The notes below the pieces were generated by a model. That model made no database searches, had not been told where the DNA came from, and was given only the letters and a program-made list of their open reading frames with translations. A program made the position numbers and the translations under genes. A stretch of DNA of 64,000 bases from Oharaeibacter diazotrophicus (GTDB lineage: Bacteria; Pseudomonadota; Alphaproteobacteria; Rhizobiales; Pleomorphomonadaceae). The stretch covers positions 124,001 through 188,000 of the forward strand of contig NZ_SNXY01000008.1 of the NCBI RefSeq assembly GCF_004362745.1, in the 5' to 3' direction. Each line of letters opens with the position of its first letter. Position 1 is the stretch's first letter. Below, in pieces: positions 16,131-24,501 of the stretch.

Positions 16131-19100
16131 ATGACAGTGATCCAGCGGGCCCCTCTGGCCTCGGCGACCCGGGCCCGGACCGTCACGGCGGTGCTCGGAC
16201 CCACCAACACGGGCAAGACCCACCTCGCCATCGAGCGGCTGCTCGGGCACGCCTCCGGCGCGATCGGCCTGCCGCTGCGCCTGTTGGCGCGCGAGGTCTA
16301 CGGCCGCATCTCGGCCCGCGCCGGGGTGTCGCAGGTGGCACTGGTCACCGGCGAGGAGAAGATCGTCCCGCCCGGCGCGCGCTACTGGGTCTCCACCGTG
16401 GAGGCGATGCCGCGCGACCTCGACGTCGCCTTCGTGGCGATCGACGAGGTCCAACTCGCCGGCGACCTCGAGCGCGGCCACGTCTTCACCGACCGCCTCC
16501 TCAACGTCCGCGGCACCCACGAGACGCTGCTGCTCGGCTCGGCCACCGCCAGGCCCTTGATCGAAAAGCTGATGCCGGGCGTGAACGTGGTGAGCCGGCC
16601 CCGGCTCAGCCAGCTCGTCTACGCCGGCGAGAAGAAGCTCACGCGGCTGCCGCAGCGCTCGGCGATCGTCGCCTTCTCCGCCGAGGAGGTCTACGCCGTC
16701 GCCGAACTGATCCGGCGCCAGCGCGGCGGCGCGGCGGTGGTGATGGGCGCCCTCTCCCCGCGCACCCGCAACGCCCAGGTGGCGCTGTTCCAGAACGGCG
16801 ACGTCGACTTCCTGGTCGCCACCGACGCCGTCGGCATGGGTCTCAACCTCGACGTCGACCACGTCGCCTTCGCCCAGGCGCGCAAGTTCGACGGCTACCA
16901 GTTCCGCAACCTGACCCCGTCGGAACTCGGCCAGATCGCCGGCCGCGCCGGCCGCTTCCTCAACGACGGCACCTTCGGCGTCACCGGTCGGGTCGCCCCG
17001 TTCGACGAGGACCTCGTCCAGGCGATCGAGAGCCACGACTTCGAGCCGGTGAAGACGTTCCAGTGGCGCAACGCCGACCTCGACTTCGCCTCGGTCGCGG
17101 CGCTGCGGCGCTCGCTCGACCGCCAGCCGAACACCGACGGCCTCGCCCGCGCCCTGCCCTCGGACGACCAGCGCGCCCTCGACCACGCGCTCCGCGACGA
17201 GGCGGTCGCCGACCGGGCGGCCGGCCGCGACCGGGTCGGCCTGCTCTGGGACACCTGCCAGGTCCCCGATTTCCGCAAGATCTCGCCGGCCCACCACGGC
17301 GACCTCGTGATCTCGCTCTACCGCTTCCTGACCGATCGCGGCCGCATCCCCGACGACTGGTTCGCCCGGCAGGTCGGGCTCGCCGACCGGGTCGACGGCG
17401 ACATCGACAGCCTGTCGCAGCGCCTCGCCGACATCCGCACCTGGACCTTCGTCGCCAATCGTTCCGCATGGCTCGACGATCCCCTCCATTGGCAAGACCG
17501 CACGCGCGCGATAGAGGATCGTCTGTCCGACGCGCTGCACGACCGCCTGACGCAGCGCTTCGTCGACCGGCGCACGTCCGTCCTCATGAAACGCCTGAGA
17601 GAAAACGCCATGCTCGAAGCCGAAATCACCGGGACCGGCGCCGTGCTCGTCGAAGGGCAGCACGTCGGCGAGCTCCACGGGTTCCGGTTCCTGCCCGACC
17701 CGTCGACCGTCGCCGAATCCCCCGACGGCAAGGCGGTGCGGGCCGCGGCGGCCAAGGCGCTGTCGAGCGAGTTCGAGCGCCGCGCCGACCGGATCTCCAA
17801 GGCCCCCAACGACGACGTCGTGCTGTCGAGCGACGGCAGCCTGCGCTGGCTCGGCCAGCCGGTCGCCAAGCTGCTGCCCGGCGAGGACGCGCTCGCCCCC
17901 CGCGTCCAGCTGCTCGCCGACGAGCAACTGACCGGCCCGGCGCGCGACAAGGTCCAGGCCCGGCTCGACCTCTGGGTCGGTGCCCACGTCGGCACGCTGC
18001 TGAAGCCGCTGGTCGACCTCAGGACCGCCGCCGATCTCGAGGGCCTCGCCCGCGGCGTGGCCTTCCGCATGGTCGAGGCGCTCGGCACGCTGGAGCGCGC
18101 CGAGGTCGCCGACGACGTCAAGGCGCTCGACCAGACCCAGCGCGCGGTGATGCGCAAGCACGGCGTCCGCTTCGGCGCCTACCACATCTACGTGCCGGCG
18201 CTCCTGAAGCCCGCGCCGGCCGCCCTCGTCGCCCAGCTCTGGGCGCTGAAGCACGGCACGCTCGACATGCCGGGCCTCGCCGAGCTGCCGCAGCTGTCCG
18301 CCTCCGGCCGCACCTCCATCAAGGTCGACCCCACCTTCGAGAAGACGCTCTACCGGCTGGTCGGCTTCCGCGTCGCCGGCGAGCGCGCGGTCCGCATCGA
18401 CATCCTGGAGCGCCTCGCCGACATCATTCGCCCGCTGATCGCCTGGAAGCCGACCGGCGACGGCGCGACCCCGCCCGACGGCGCGATCGCCCAGGGAGGC
18501 GCCTTCACCGTCACCGTGGCGATGACGTCGCTGCTCGGCTGCTCCGGCGAGGACTTCGCCTCGATCCTGCGCGGCCTCGGCTACCGCATGGAGAAGCGCA
18601 AGGTCGAGGTGCCGGTCCGCCCGGCGGCGGCCGCCGCCGCCGCGCCGGAGGCGACCGCCTCGCCGGTCGTGGTCGCCGGTTCGGCCGCGGCCGTGGCGAT
18701 CCCGGACGGCGAGAATGCCGAATCGGCCGGGATGGACGAGCCCGAGGGCGCGCCGGCGGAGGCCGTGGCGGCCGAGACGGCGGAGGCTCCGGCGGAAGCC
18801 GCTGCGGCCGAGACCGTCGACGCCGTCGGCAGCGCCGAAGTCGAGGTCGGCGCCGCACCCGCCGAGGAGACCGCCGCGCCGACCGAGGCCCCTGCCGAGG
18901 CCGCCGAGGCCGAGGTTGCTCCGGCCGAATCCGCTCCGGCCGAGGCCGCCGCCGAGGCGCCGGTGCTGGAGGAGCGCGAGATCGAGATCTGGCGGCCGGG
19001 TCGGTTCGACCGCGGCCGGCGGCCCGAGCAGGGTCGCCACGGCCATGGTCACGGCGGCCCGCGCCGCGACGACCGCGCCCCGCGCCAGGACGGCGGACGT

Positions 19101-19391
19101 GGCGGCGAGGGGCGCGGGGAAGGCCGCGGCGAGCGCCGCCCCGACCGCAACGACCAGCCGCGCGGGGATCGCCGGCCCGAGGGCGGCGCGCCGCGCCCGG
19201 AGCGGCACGACCGTCCGTCCGGCCCGCGTCGCGACGACCGTCCGGCGGCGGCCGAGGCGCCGCGCCGCGACGACCGCCGTCCGCCGCAGGAGCGCGCACC
19301 GAAGCGCGAGAAGCCGGTGGATCCGTCGTCGCCCTTCGCCGCGCTCGCCGCGCTGAAGGCCGACCTGGAGCAGCGCCAGAAGAAGAAGTGA
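16131..19391 (+). CDS. SUV3-like RNA helicase with long Arg/Gly-rich tail
   Basis: A 1086-residue superfamily 2 helicase of the group related to mitochondrial SUV3, which unwinds RNA for degradation. Walker A is GPTNTGKT at residues 23-30, and the Walker B variant DEVQ is at 105-108. Helicase motifs DAVGMGLNLD and GQIAGRAGRF follow in the C-terminal RecA domain. Residues about 823-957 are Ala/Glu-rich, and 958-1086 are rich in Arg, Gly and Asp with repeated RRDDR, likely an unstructured RNA-binding tail. The ATG at 16131 gives a compact N-terminus; nothing conserved precedes it. The next genes are an S4 RNA-binding protein and fdxA in the same direction. Confidence 0.88.
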   Translation: MTVIQRAPLASATRARTVTAVLGPTNTGKTHLAIERLLGHASGAIGLPLRLLAREVYGRISARAGVSQVALVTGEEKIVPPGARYWVSTVEAMPRDLDVAFVAIDEVQLAGDLERGHVFTDRLLNVRGTHETLLLGSATARPLIEKLMPGVNVVSRPRLSQLVYAGEKKLTRLPQRSAIVAFSAEEVYAVAELIRRQRGGAAVVMGALSPRTRNAQVALFQNGDVDFLVATDAVGMGLNLDVDHVAFAQARKFDGYQFRNLTPSELGQIAGRAGRFLNDGTFGVTGRVAPFDEDLVQAIESHDFEPVKTFQWRNADLDFASVAALRRSLDRQPNTDGLARALPSDDQRALDHALRDEAVADRAAGRDRVGLLWDTCQVPDFRKISPAHHGDLVISLYRFLTDRGRIPDDWFARQVGLADRVDGDIDSLSQRLADIRTWTFVANRSAWLDDPLHWQDRTRAIEDRLSDALHDRLTQRFVDRRTSVLMKRLRENAMLEAEITGTGAVLVEGQHVGELHGFRFLPDPSTVAESPDGKAVRAAAAKALSSEFERRADRISKAPNDDVVLSSDGSLRWLGQPVAKLLPGEDALAPRVQLLADEQLTGPARDKVQARLDLWVGAHVGTLLKPLVDLRTAADLEGLARGVAFRMVEALGTLERAEVADDVKALDQTQRAVMRKHGVRFGAYHIYVPALLKPAPAALVAQLWALKHGTLDMPGLAELPQLSASGRTSIKVDPTFEKTLYRLVGFRVAGERAVRIDILERLADIIRPLIAWKPTGDGATPPDGAIAQGGAFTVTVAMTSLLGCSGEDFASILRGLGYRMEKRKVEVPVRPAAAAAAAPEATASPVVVAGSAAAVAIPDGENAESAGMDEPEGAPAEAVAAETAEAPAEAAAAETVDAVGSAEVEVGAAPAEETAAPTEAPAEAAEAEVAPAESAPAEAAAEAPVLEEREIEIWRPGRFDRGRRPEQGRHGHGHGGPRRDDRAPRQDGGRGGEGRGEGRGERRPDRNDQPRGDRRPEGGAPRPERHDRPSGPRRDDRPAAAEAPRRDDRRPPQERAPKREKPVDPSSPFAALAALKADLEQRQKKK

Positions 19392-19428
19392 CGGCGGGTC
19401 CCGCACCCGGCCGCCGCGGGGACGGACG

Positions 19429-19728
19429 ATGGCCGAGGAACGCCAGCGGATCGACAAGTGGCTGTGGTTCGCCCGGGTCGTGAAGACCCGGCCGCTGGCA
19501 CAGGCGCTGGCCGAATCCGGAAAGGTCCGCGTCAACGGCCGCAAGATCGACGCTGCGGCGCAGCCGGTCAGGATCGGCGACGTGCTGACGATCGGGATCG
19601 CCGGGCGCGTGCGCATCCTGGAGGTGGCCGGCTTCGCCGAGCGCCGCGGCTCCCATCCCGAGGCGATCCGGCTCTACGTCGACCGCTCGCCGACCCCTGA
19701 GCCGGCGCCGGAGGACGAGGAGTCCTGA
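19429..19728 (+). CDS. S4-domain RNA-binding protein (Hsp15-like)
   Basis: A 99-residue protein made mainly of an S4 RNA-binding domain: RIDKWLWFARVVKTRPLAQ and GKVRVNGRKI are the classic S4 segments. The family includes heat-shock protein Hsp15, which binds stalled 50S subunits carrying nascent chains. The C-terminus is short and acidic. It starts 37 bases after the helicase stop, in the same direction, so the two may be co-transcribed; an RNA-handling role for the pair fits. Confidence 0.88.
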   Translation: MAEERQRIDKWLWFARVVKTRPLAQALAESGKVRVNGRKIDAAAQPVRIGDVLTIGIAGRVRILEVAGFAERRGSHPEAIRLYVDRSPTPEPAPEDEES

Positions 19729-19759
19729 CGGTCGGCGCCGTCCCTGCGGGTGGTCGAGG

Positions 19760-19781
19760 AGGACCGGTGGACCGCGGTCCT
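19760..19781 (+). terminator. Possible terminator after the S4 gene
   Basis: AGGACCG and CGGTCCT form a seven-pair stem with an eight-base loop, followed by ACCCTCTTG. There is no clear T run, so termination is uncertain. Confidence 0.35.
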
Positions 19782-19870
19782 ACCCTCTTGCACCCCGCGG
19801 CGAACTCCGTTACGCAGCCGACGAACGCATCGATACCGCTTGACCGGGTCCGACCGGGAGCCCTGCCGAC

Positions 19871-20209
19871 ATGACATACGTCGTCACCGACAACTGCATT
19901 CGCTGCAAGTACACGGATTGCGTGGAAGTCTGTCCGGTGGACTGCTTCTACGTGGGCGAGAACATGCTCGTCATCCATCCGGACGAATGCATCGACTGCG
20001 GCGTCTGCGAGCCGGAATGTCCCGCGGAGGCGATCAAGCCGGATACCGAGCCGGGGCTGGAGAGCTGGCTGCAGCTCAACGCCGACTTCGCCGCGAAGTG
20101 GCCGAACATCACCACCAAGCGCGACGCGCCGGCCGACGCCAAGGAGTTCGACGGCGTCGAAGGCAAGCTGGAGAAGTATTTCTCCCCCGAGCCCGGCCAG
20201 GGCGACTGA
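19871..20209 (+). CDS. fdxA: Seven-iron ferredoxin FdxA
   Basis: A 112-residue ferredoxin that carries one [3Fe-4S] and one [4Fe-4S] cluster and passes electrons in the cytosol. The first cysteine group includes Cys9, Cys17 and Cys21-Pro, and the second is C40-x2-C43-x2-C46-x3-C50-Pro. A C-terminal extension with [11 protein letters not shown] is typical of the alphaproteobacterial type. Its position between the S4 gene and carD is conserved in Hyphomicrobiales, from what I know of these genomes. A small GC hairpin follows the stop codon. Confidence 0.95.
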   Translation: MTYVVTDNCIRCKYTDCVEVCPVDCFYVGENMLVIHPDECIDCGVCEPECPAEAIKPDTEPGLESWLQLNADFAAKWPNITTKRDAPADAKEFDGVEGKLEKYFSPEPGQGD

Positions 20210-20307
20210 GCGGGCGGGCCGTTGCGGCCCGCACCGGAGACCTGCAGAAAATGCAGGGCAGGCATGACGGACGTCGCCGGCCGCTTCGCCGGGGCGGCCG
20301 CTTAGTG

Positions 20308-20336
20308 CTTTGATCCCCGCGCATATTGTGCTATAG
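20308..20336 (+). promoter_or_regulatory. Candidate promoter of a small RNA or of carD
   Basis: CTTTGA (20308-20313) and CTATAG (20331-20336) are 17 bases apart in a locally AT-richer segment. The -10 fits the alphaproteobacterial type well, the -35 only in part. Confidence 0.45.
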
Positions 20337-20342
20337 AAATCT

Positions 20343-20399
20343 CGGCAGTCGACATATCGTCCCCGGTCGCCAAGAGGCCCCCCTCCCGGGGCTTTTTTA
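20343..20399 (+). ncRNA. Candidate small RNA ending in a rho-independent terminator
   Basis: A predicted transcript of about 57 bases from the CTATAG promoter to the terminator. It has no ORF. No known RNA family was recognised. It could equally be a terminated carD leader, which would make the terminator an attenuator. Proposed from position alone. Confidence 0.35.
20375..20399 (+). terminator. Rho-independent terminator with T run
   Basis: AGGCCCC and GGGGCTT form a stem around the loop CCTCCC (with one G-T pair), and the stem runs into TTTTTTA. This is the only textbook T-run terminator seen in the window. Confidence 0.8.
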
Positions 20400-20617
20400 T
20401 GGTCGGTCGTTCCGCCGGCACCAAGCCGGCGCCCCCATCACCCCGGTGGGGGACGCGACCTCGGAACCGGGACATCACCCCGATCGGCTGTAAACAAACG
20501 CGAGAGCGTGCCGGCAGGGCGGGCCGCGAGCCCGGTCGCAACGACGTATGTCCGCATCCCGTGCGCACGGGAGGCCAGCGCCGTGAGCCCCGCCGTCACC
20601 AGGAGTGGATGGACCGA

Positions 20618-21205
20618 ATGGCCACTGCGAAGAAAGCCGCTGCCCGCAACGGTTTCAAGACCGGCGAACACATCGTCTACCCGGCCCACGGGGTCGGCCA
20701 GATCGTTTCGATCGAGGAGCAGGAAATCGCCGGTCTCAAACTCGATCTGTTCGTCATCGTCTTCGAGAAGGACAAGATGACCCTGCGCGTGCCGACGGGT
20801 AAGGCCGAGCAGGTGGGCATGCGCAAACTCGCCGAGGCCGACACGGTGGAGAAGGCGCTCGAGATCATCAAGGGCCGCGCCCGCGTCAAGCGGACGATGT
20901 GGAGCCGCCGCGCCCAGGAATACGAGGCCAAGATCAATTCCGGCGACCTGATCGCCATCTCCGAGGTGGTCCGCGACCTGCATCGCGCCGCCAGCCAGCC
21001 GGAGCAGTCCTATTCCGAGCGCCAGCTCTACGAAGCCGCGCTCGACCGCATGGCCCGCGAGATCTCCGCCGTCTCGAAGATGACCGAGACCGAAGCGATC
21101 CGCCGGATCGAGGACAGCCTGAACAAGAGCCCGCGCCGGGTCGCCGCGCGCGGCGACGCCGAGACGACCGACGAGGCCGACGAGGACGAGGCCGAGGCGG
21201 CCTGA
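20618..21205 (+). CDS. carD: CarD/CdnL family transcription regulator
   Basis: A 195-residue regulator that binds RNA polymerase beta and stabilises open complexes, needed for growth and stress response. The N-terminal RNA polymerase-interacting domain has FKTGEHIVYPAHGVGQIVSIEE, followed by a helical DNA-contacting domain with RRAQEYEAKINSGDLI and SYSERQLYEAALDRMA. The C-terminus is acidic. AGGAG at 20601 is 12 bases before the ATG used; an ATG three codons earlier is too close to it. A very strong hairpin lies 52 bases after the stop. Confidence 0.95.
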   Translation: MATAKKAAARNGFKTGEHIVYPAHGVGQIVSIEEQEIAGLKLDLFVIVFEKDKMTLRVPTGKAEQVGMRKLAEADTVEKALEIIKGRARVKRTMWSRRAQEYEAKINSGDLIAISEVVRDLHRAASQPEQSYSERQLYEAALDRMAREISAVSKMTETEAIRRIEDSLNKSPRRVAARGDAETTDEADEDEAEAA

Positions 21206-21566
21206 TCGGAACGATCCGACCGGGGCCGTCCGACGGACGGTCGCGAACGACTTCGCGCGAAGGGCGCGGCCTCGGACGAGGCCGCGCCCTTCGGCGTTTC
21301 GTGGCCGGGTCACGGGCAGGCGCACCGGCTCTGCGGGTACCGGCGCCGACGGGGCGGCGTCGCGCCCCGGGCGGAACATGCCGCGCGGTCCGCGTGTTCA
21401 GCGAGGGCGGGGCGGGCCGGACGTCGGTCCGGCCGCCGGTGCGATCACGTTCGCGTCAGTGCCGCCGCGTACACGGGATCGTGCGCGGCACCGCCACAAT
21501 CCGGCCCGTCCGATCATGCGTAGAGGAGGACGTTTCCGGGGCCGGACCACCCGAAGGGAGCGTCTC
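21206..21566. other. Intergenic region carD-rpoH
   Basis: About 360 bases: the carD terminator, then roughly 270 bases with no gene. No sigma-32 type or CTTGAC-type promoter could be picked out with confidence in front of rpoH. Confidence 0.5.
21258..21293 (+). terminator. Terminator of carD
   Basis: A perfect 16-pair stem (CGAAGGGCGCGGCCTC with its reverse complement) around a GGAC loop, followed by GCGTTTC. One of the strongest hairpins in the window. Confidence 0.75.
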
Positions 21567-22430
21567 ATGACGAGGACACCCACCGCCGCCCGTTCCTTCG
21601 TCCGCGCCGCCATGCGCGCGCCCTACCTCGAACGCGAGGAGGAGCAGCAATTGGCGCAAGCCTGGAAGGACGCCGGCGACCAGCAGGCGCTGCACCGGCT
21701 GACCCAGGCCCACATGCGCCTCGTCATCGCCATCGCCGCCCGCTTCCGCAACTTCGGCCTGTCGACGCCCGACCTGATCCAGGAGGGCCACGTCGGGCTG
21801 CTCGAGGCGGCCGCGCGCTTCGAGCCGGAACGCAACGTCCGCTTCTCGACCTACGCCACGTGGTGGATCCGCGCCTCGATCCAGGACTACATCCTGCGCA
21901 ACTGGTCGATCGTGCGCGGCGGCACGTCGTCGGCGCAGAAGGCGCTGTTCTTCAACCTCCGGCGCCTGCGCGCCAAGATCGCCGCCGGCGACGCCACGCT
22001 GACCGAGGACGAGGTGCACCGCCGGATCGCCGATGCGGTCGGCGTCAGCCGCGAGGACGTCGCCACCATGGCGGCGCGGATCTCCGGTCCGGACACCTCG
22101 CTCAACGCCCCGGTCGGCGAGACCGAGGGCGGCGGCGCCGACCGGATGGACTTCCTCGTCTGCGACGCGCCCCTGCCGGACGAGACCGTCGGCGACCAGA
22201 TCGACGGCGAGCGCCGGATCGGCTGGCTGCGTCAGGCGATGACGGTGCTGTCCGAACGCGAGATGCGGATCCTGCGCGAGCGCCGGCTCGACGAGGAGGG
22301 CGCGACGCTGGAGGCGATCGGCGCGGAGCTCGGTATCTCCAAGGAGCGGGTGCGCCAGATCGAGAGCCGCGCGCTCGAGAAGCTGCGCTCGGCGCTGCTC
22401 GACGCCCACCCGGAGATGGCGCCGGCGTGA
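21567..22430 (+). CDS. rpoH: RNA polymerase sigma-32 type factor RpoH
   Basis: A 287-residue heat-shock sigma factor. Region 2 is complete (LIQEGHVGLLEAAARFEPERNVRFSTYATWWIRASIQDYILRNWSIVR, residues about 70-118). The RpoH box follows as QKALFFNLRR, with Ala in place of the usual basic residue. Region 4 includes RILRERRLDEEGATLEAIGAELGISKERVRQIESRALEKLR. The ATG used has GAAGGGAG upstream. Many Hyphomicrobiales have two or more RpoH copies with split duties; this may be the secondary, RpoH2-like one, but the sequence alone does not settle that. It could control htpG, htpX or the S4 gene in this window. Confidence 0.93.
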   Translation: MTRTPTAARSFVRAAMRAPYLEREEEQQLAQAWKDAGDQQALHRLTQAHMRLVIAIAARFRNFGLSTPDLIQEGHVGLLEAAARFEPERNVRFSTYATWWIRASIQDYILRNWSIVRGGTSSAQKALFFNLRRLRAKIAAGDATLTEDEVHRRIADAVGVSREDVATMAARISGPDTSLNAPVGETEGGGADRMDFLVCDAPLPDETVGDQIDGERRIGWLRQAMTVLSEREMRILRERRLDEEGATLEAIGAELGISKERVRQIESRALEKLRSALLDAHPEMAPA

Positions 22431-22695
22431 CGGCGGTAGCCGGCGATTCGCCGACCGCGCAGGCGTCGCGGTCCCGGATGCGAGGGTGGTCCCTTGGTGC
22501 GGGGCTCCGGACTCGGCGTCTTCGCGGTGGTGCCACGGTTGCGACGATCCGTTCCGGCCGCCCGCTCGTCAGAACGTCCTAGTGCGATGTATATAATCTG
22601 TAAGTGGTATCACGCCTCATATATGCACGCATGAGAAGTGAATTCGTTAACCTCGATCGGCCACGTTTCCGGCATCACGGTGCAGGAGACGCGCA

Positions 22696-24390
22696 ATGTC
22701 GCTCGAGAACATCTCCCTGATGACGAAGGTCGTTTCGATGATCGCCCTGCTGGGTCTGGGGGCGATCGGCGGGGCCGGCTATGCCGGTTTCCAGATGAAG
22801 GACATCGACCAGCGCTACAGCGCGCTCCTCTCCGGGGACGCGATGGCGAGCGTCCAGCTCGCCCGCGCCAACCGCTACGTCGCCTCGGTGCGCAGCGCGA
22901 TCTACCGCGAGGCCGCCTCGACCGATCGCGCCACGGTCGACGCCGCCGAGGCCGACCGGATCGAGATGGTGAAGGGCTTCAACGATCGCATCGACGCGGC
23001 GAAGACGGCGCAGCCGTCGCAGGCGGCCACGTTCGAGGGCGTTCGCGCCGGCTTCGACAAGCTGTTCGCCGGCGCATGCGGCGAGGTCGTGAAGCGCACC
23101 GACTCGCTCGACCCCGCCGAGAAGGCCGCCGCCATGGCGGCGATGACCGGCCCCTGCGAGACCGCCCTCGCCGCCTACCAGCGCGACATGACCACCGTCA
23201 ACGAGACGAACATCGCCGCGCTCCAGACCACCAGCGCGGACAACAGCGTCGCCACGGACGGCGCCGTGGTCTGGTCGATCGGCGGCATCGTAGCGATCAC
23301 CCTGGCGATCGGCTTCGCGGCGTTCATGGTGCTGCGCGTCACCGTGATCCGACCGCTCGCCGGCGTCACCGACGCGATGGCGCGGCTGCGCGGCGGCGAC
23401 TACGCGACGGCGATCGCCGGCCGCGGCCGGCGCGACGAGATCGGCGTGCTCGCCGAAGGCCTCGACGCCCTGCGGCTCGGTCTCGCCGACGCCGAAGCGG
23501 CGCGGGAGGCCCGTGAAGCCGCCAAGGCGGCCGAGGACGCCGCCAATCGGCGCCGCGCCGGCCTCGCCGAGCGCTTCGTCGGCCGGATGCAGCAGCTGGC
23601 GGAAGGCTTCGTGCGCGCCTCTGCCGAGGTCGCCGACGCCGCCCGCAACCTGTCGGCGACCGCCGAGGAGACGTCCAGGCAGGCCCAGTCGGTGGCCGGG
23701 GCCGCCGAGGAGGCCTCCACCAACGTCGCCACCGTCGCAGCCGGCACCGAGGAACTCGCCGTGTCGGTGCGCGAGATCGGCACCCAGGTCGACCACTCGG
23801 CCCACGTCGCCGAGGACGCCGCCCGCGAGGCCGAGGCGACCACCGCCAGCGTCCACTCGCTCGCCGACTCCGCCCAGAAGATCGGCGAGGTCGTCGAGCT
23901 GATCTCCAACATCGCCGGCCAGACCAACCTGCTGGCGCTCAACGCCACCATCGAGGCGGCCCGTGCCGGCGAGGCCGGGCGCGGCTTCGCCGTGGTGGCC
24001 GCCGAGGTCAAGGAACTCGCCAACCAGACCGCGCGGGCGACCGAGGAGATCGGCCGCAAGGTCGGCGAGATCCAGGCGGCGACCGGCACGACCGTCGGCG
24101 CGATCGGCCGGATCGTCGGCACCATCGCCACCATCCGGGAAGCGGCTTCGGCGATCGCCGGCGCGGTCGAGGAGCAGGGCGCCGCCACCGCCGAGATCGC
24201 CGCCAACACCCAGCGCGCCGCCGCCGGGGCGGCGTCGGTGACCGGCAACATCGCCGGCGTCGGCACCGCCGCCGAGATGACCGGCGCGGCCTCGACCCAG
24301 CTGATGACGCTGTCGACCGGCCTCGACGGCCGTTCCGCCGAGATGCGGCGGGAGGTCGACGCCTTCGTCGCCGAACTGAACGCCGCCTGA
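22696..24390 (+). CDS. Methyl-accepting chemotaxis protein
   Basis: A 564-residue receptor. A first membrane helix (residues about 10-32) and a second (about 192-214) bracket a 160-residue periplasmic four-helix-bundle-like sensor domain with two cysteines. A HAMP domain with [18 protein letters not shown] follows. The kinase-control tip is [49 protein letters not shown], which binds CheA and CheW. There is no C-terminal CheR-docking pentapeptide. The upstream 120 bases are unusually AT-rich for the window and include TATAAT at 22592-22597. No che or flagellar gene is close by, and the ligand is unknown. Confidence 0.93.
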   Translation: MSLENISLMTKVVSMIALLGLGAIGGAGYAGFQMKDIDQRYSALLSGDAMASVQLARANRYVASVRSAIYREAASTDRATVDAAEADRIEMVKGFNDRIDAAKTAQPSQAATFEGVRAGFDKLFAGACGEVVKRTDSLDPAEKAAAMAAMTGPCETALAAYQRDMTTVNETNIAALQTTSADNSVATDGAVVWSIGGIVAITLAIGFAAFMVLRVTVIRPLAGVTDAMARLRGGDYATAIAGRGRRDEIGVLAEGLDALRLGLADAEAAREAREAAKAAEDAANRRRAGLAERFVGRMQQLAEGFVRASAEVADAARNLSATAEETSRQAQSVAGAAEEASTNVATVAAGTEELAVSVREIGTQVDHSAHVAEDAAREAEATTASVHSLADSAQKIGEVVELISNIAGQTNLLALNATIEAARAGEAGRGFAVVAAEVKELANQTARATEEIGRKVGEIQAATGTTVGAIGRIVGTIATIREAASAIAGAVEEQGAATAEIAANTQRAAAGAASVTGNIAGVGTAAEMTGAASTQLMTLSTGLDGRSAEMRREVDAFVAELNAA

Positions 24391-24450
24391 GCGGGGCGGT
24401 CGCGTCCGGCGCGCCGGACGGCTATCCTCGCCGCCACGATGCGTGCGCCA

Positions 24451-24476
24451 CGCCGCCGGACCCGGGTCCGGCGGCG
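24451..24476. repeat. Perfect 26-base palindrome
   Basis: Centred on GACCCGGGTC, with arms extending to CGCCGCCG and its complement. It lies between the chemotaxis gene and the TPP enzyme, 25 bases before the latter's start. It may terminate the first transcript or form a hairpin in the second's leader. Confidence 0.7.
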
Positions 24477-24501
24477 CGGCGGCGAGGCGGGAGGCAAGGA
24501 C

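Larger units (their letters stand above)
20210..20617. other. Intergenic region with promoter, terminator and candidate small RNA
   Basis: About 400 bases. A hairpin (GCGGGCC/GGCCCGC, 20214-20232) follows fdxA; then come a promoter-like pair, a short segment and a clear rho-independent terminator; then about 200 bases of carD leader with no gene seen. Confidence 0.6.

Noticed and set aside
15459-19616. Minus-strand open frame of about 1385 codons over the helicase
   Set aside because: Antisense of the SUV3-like helicase, whose motifs are intact on the plus strand.
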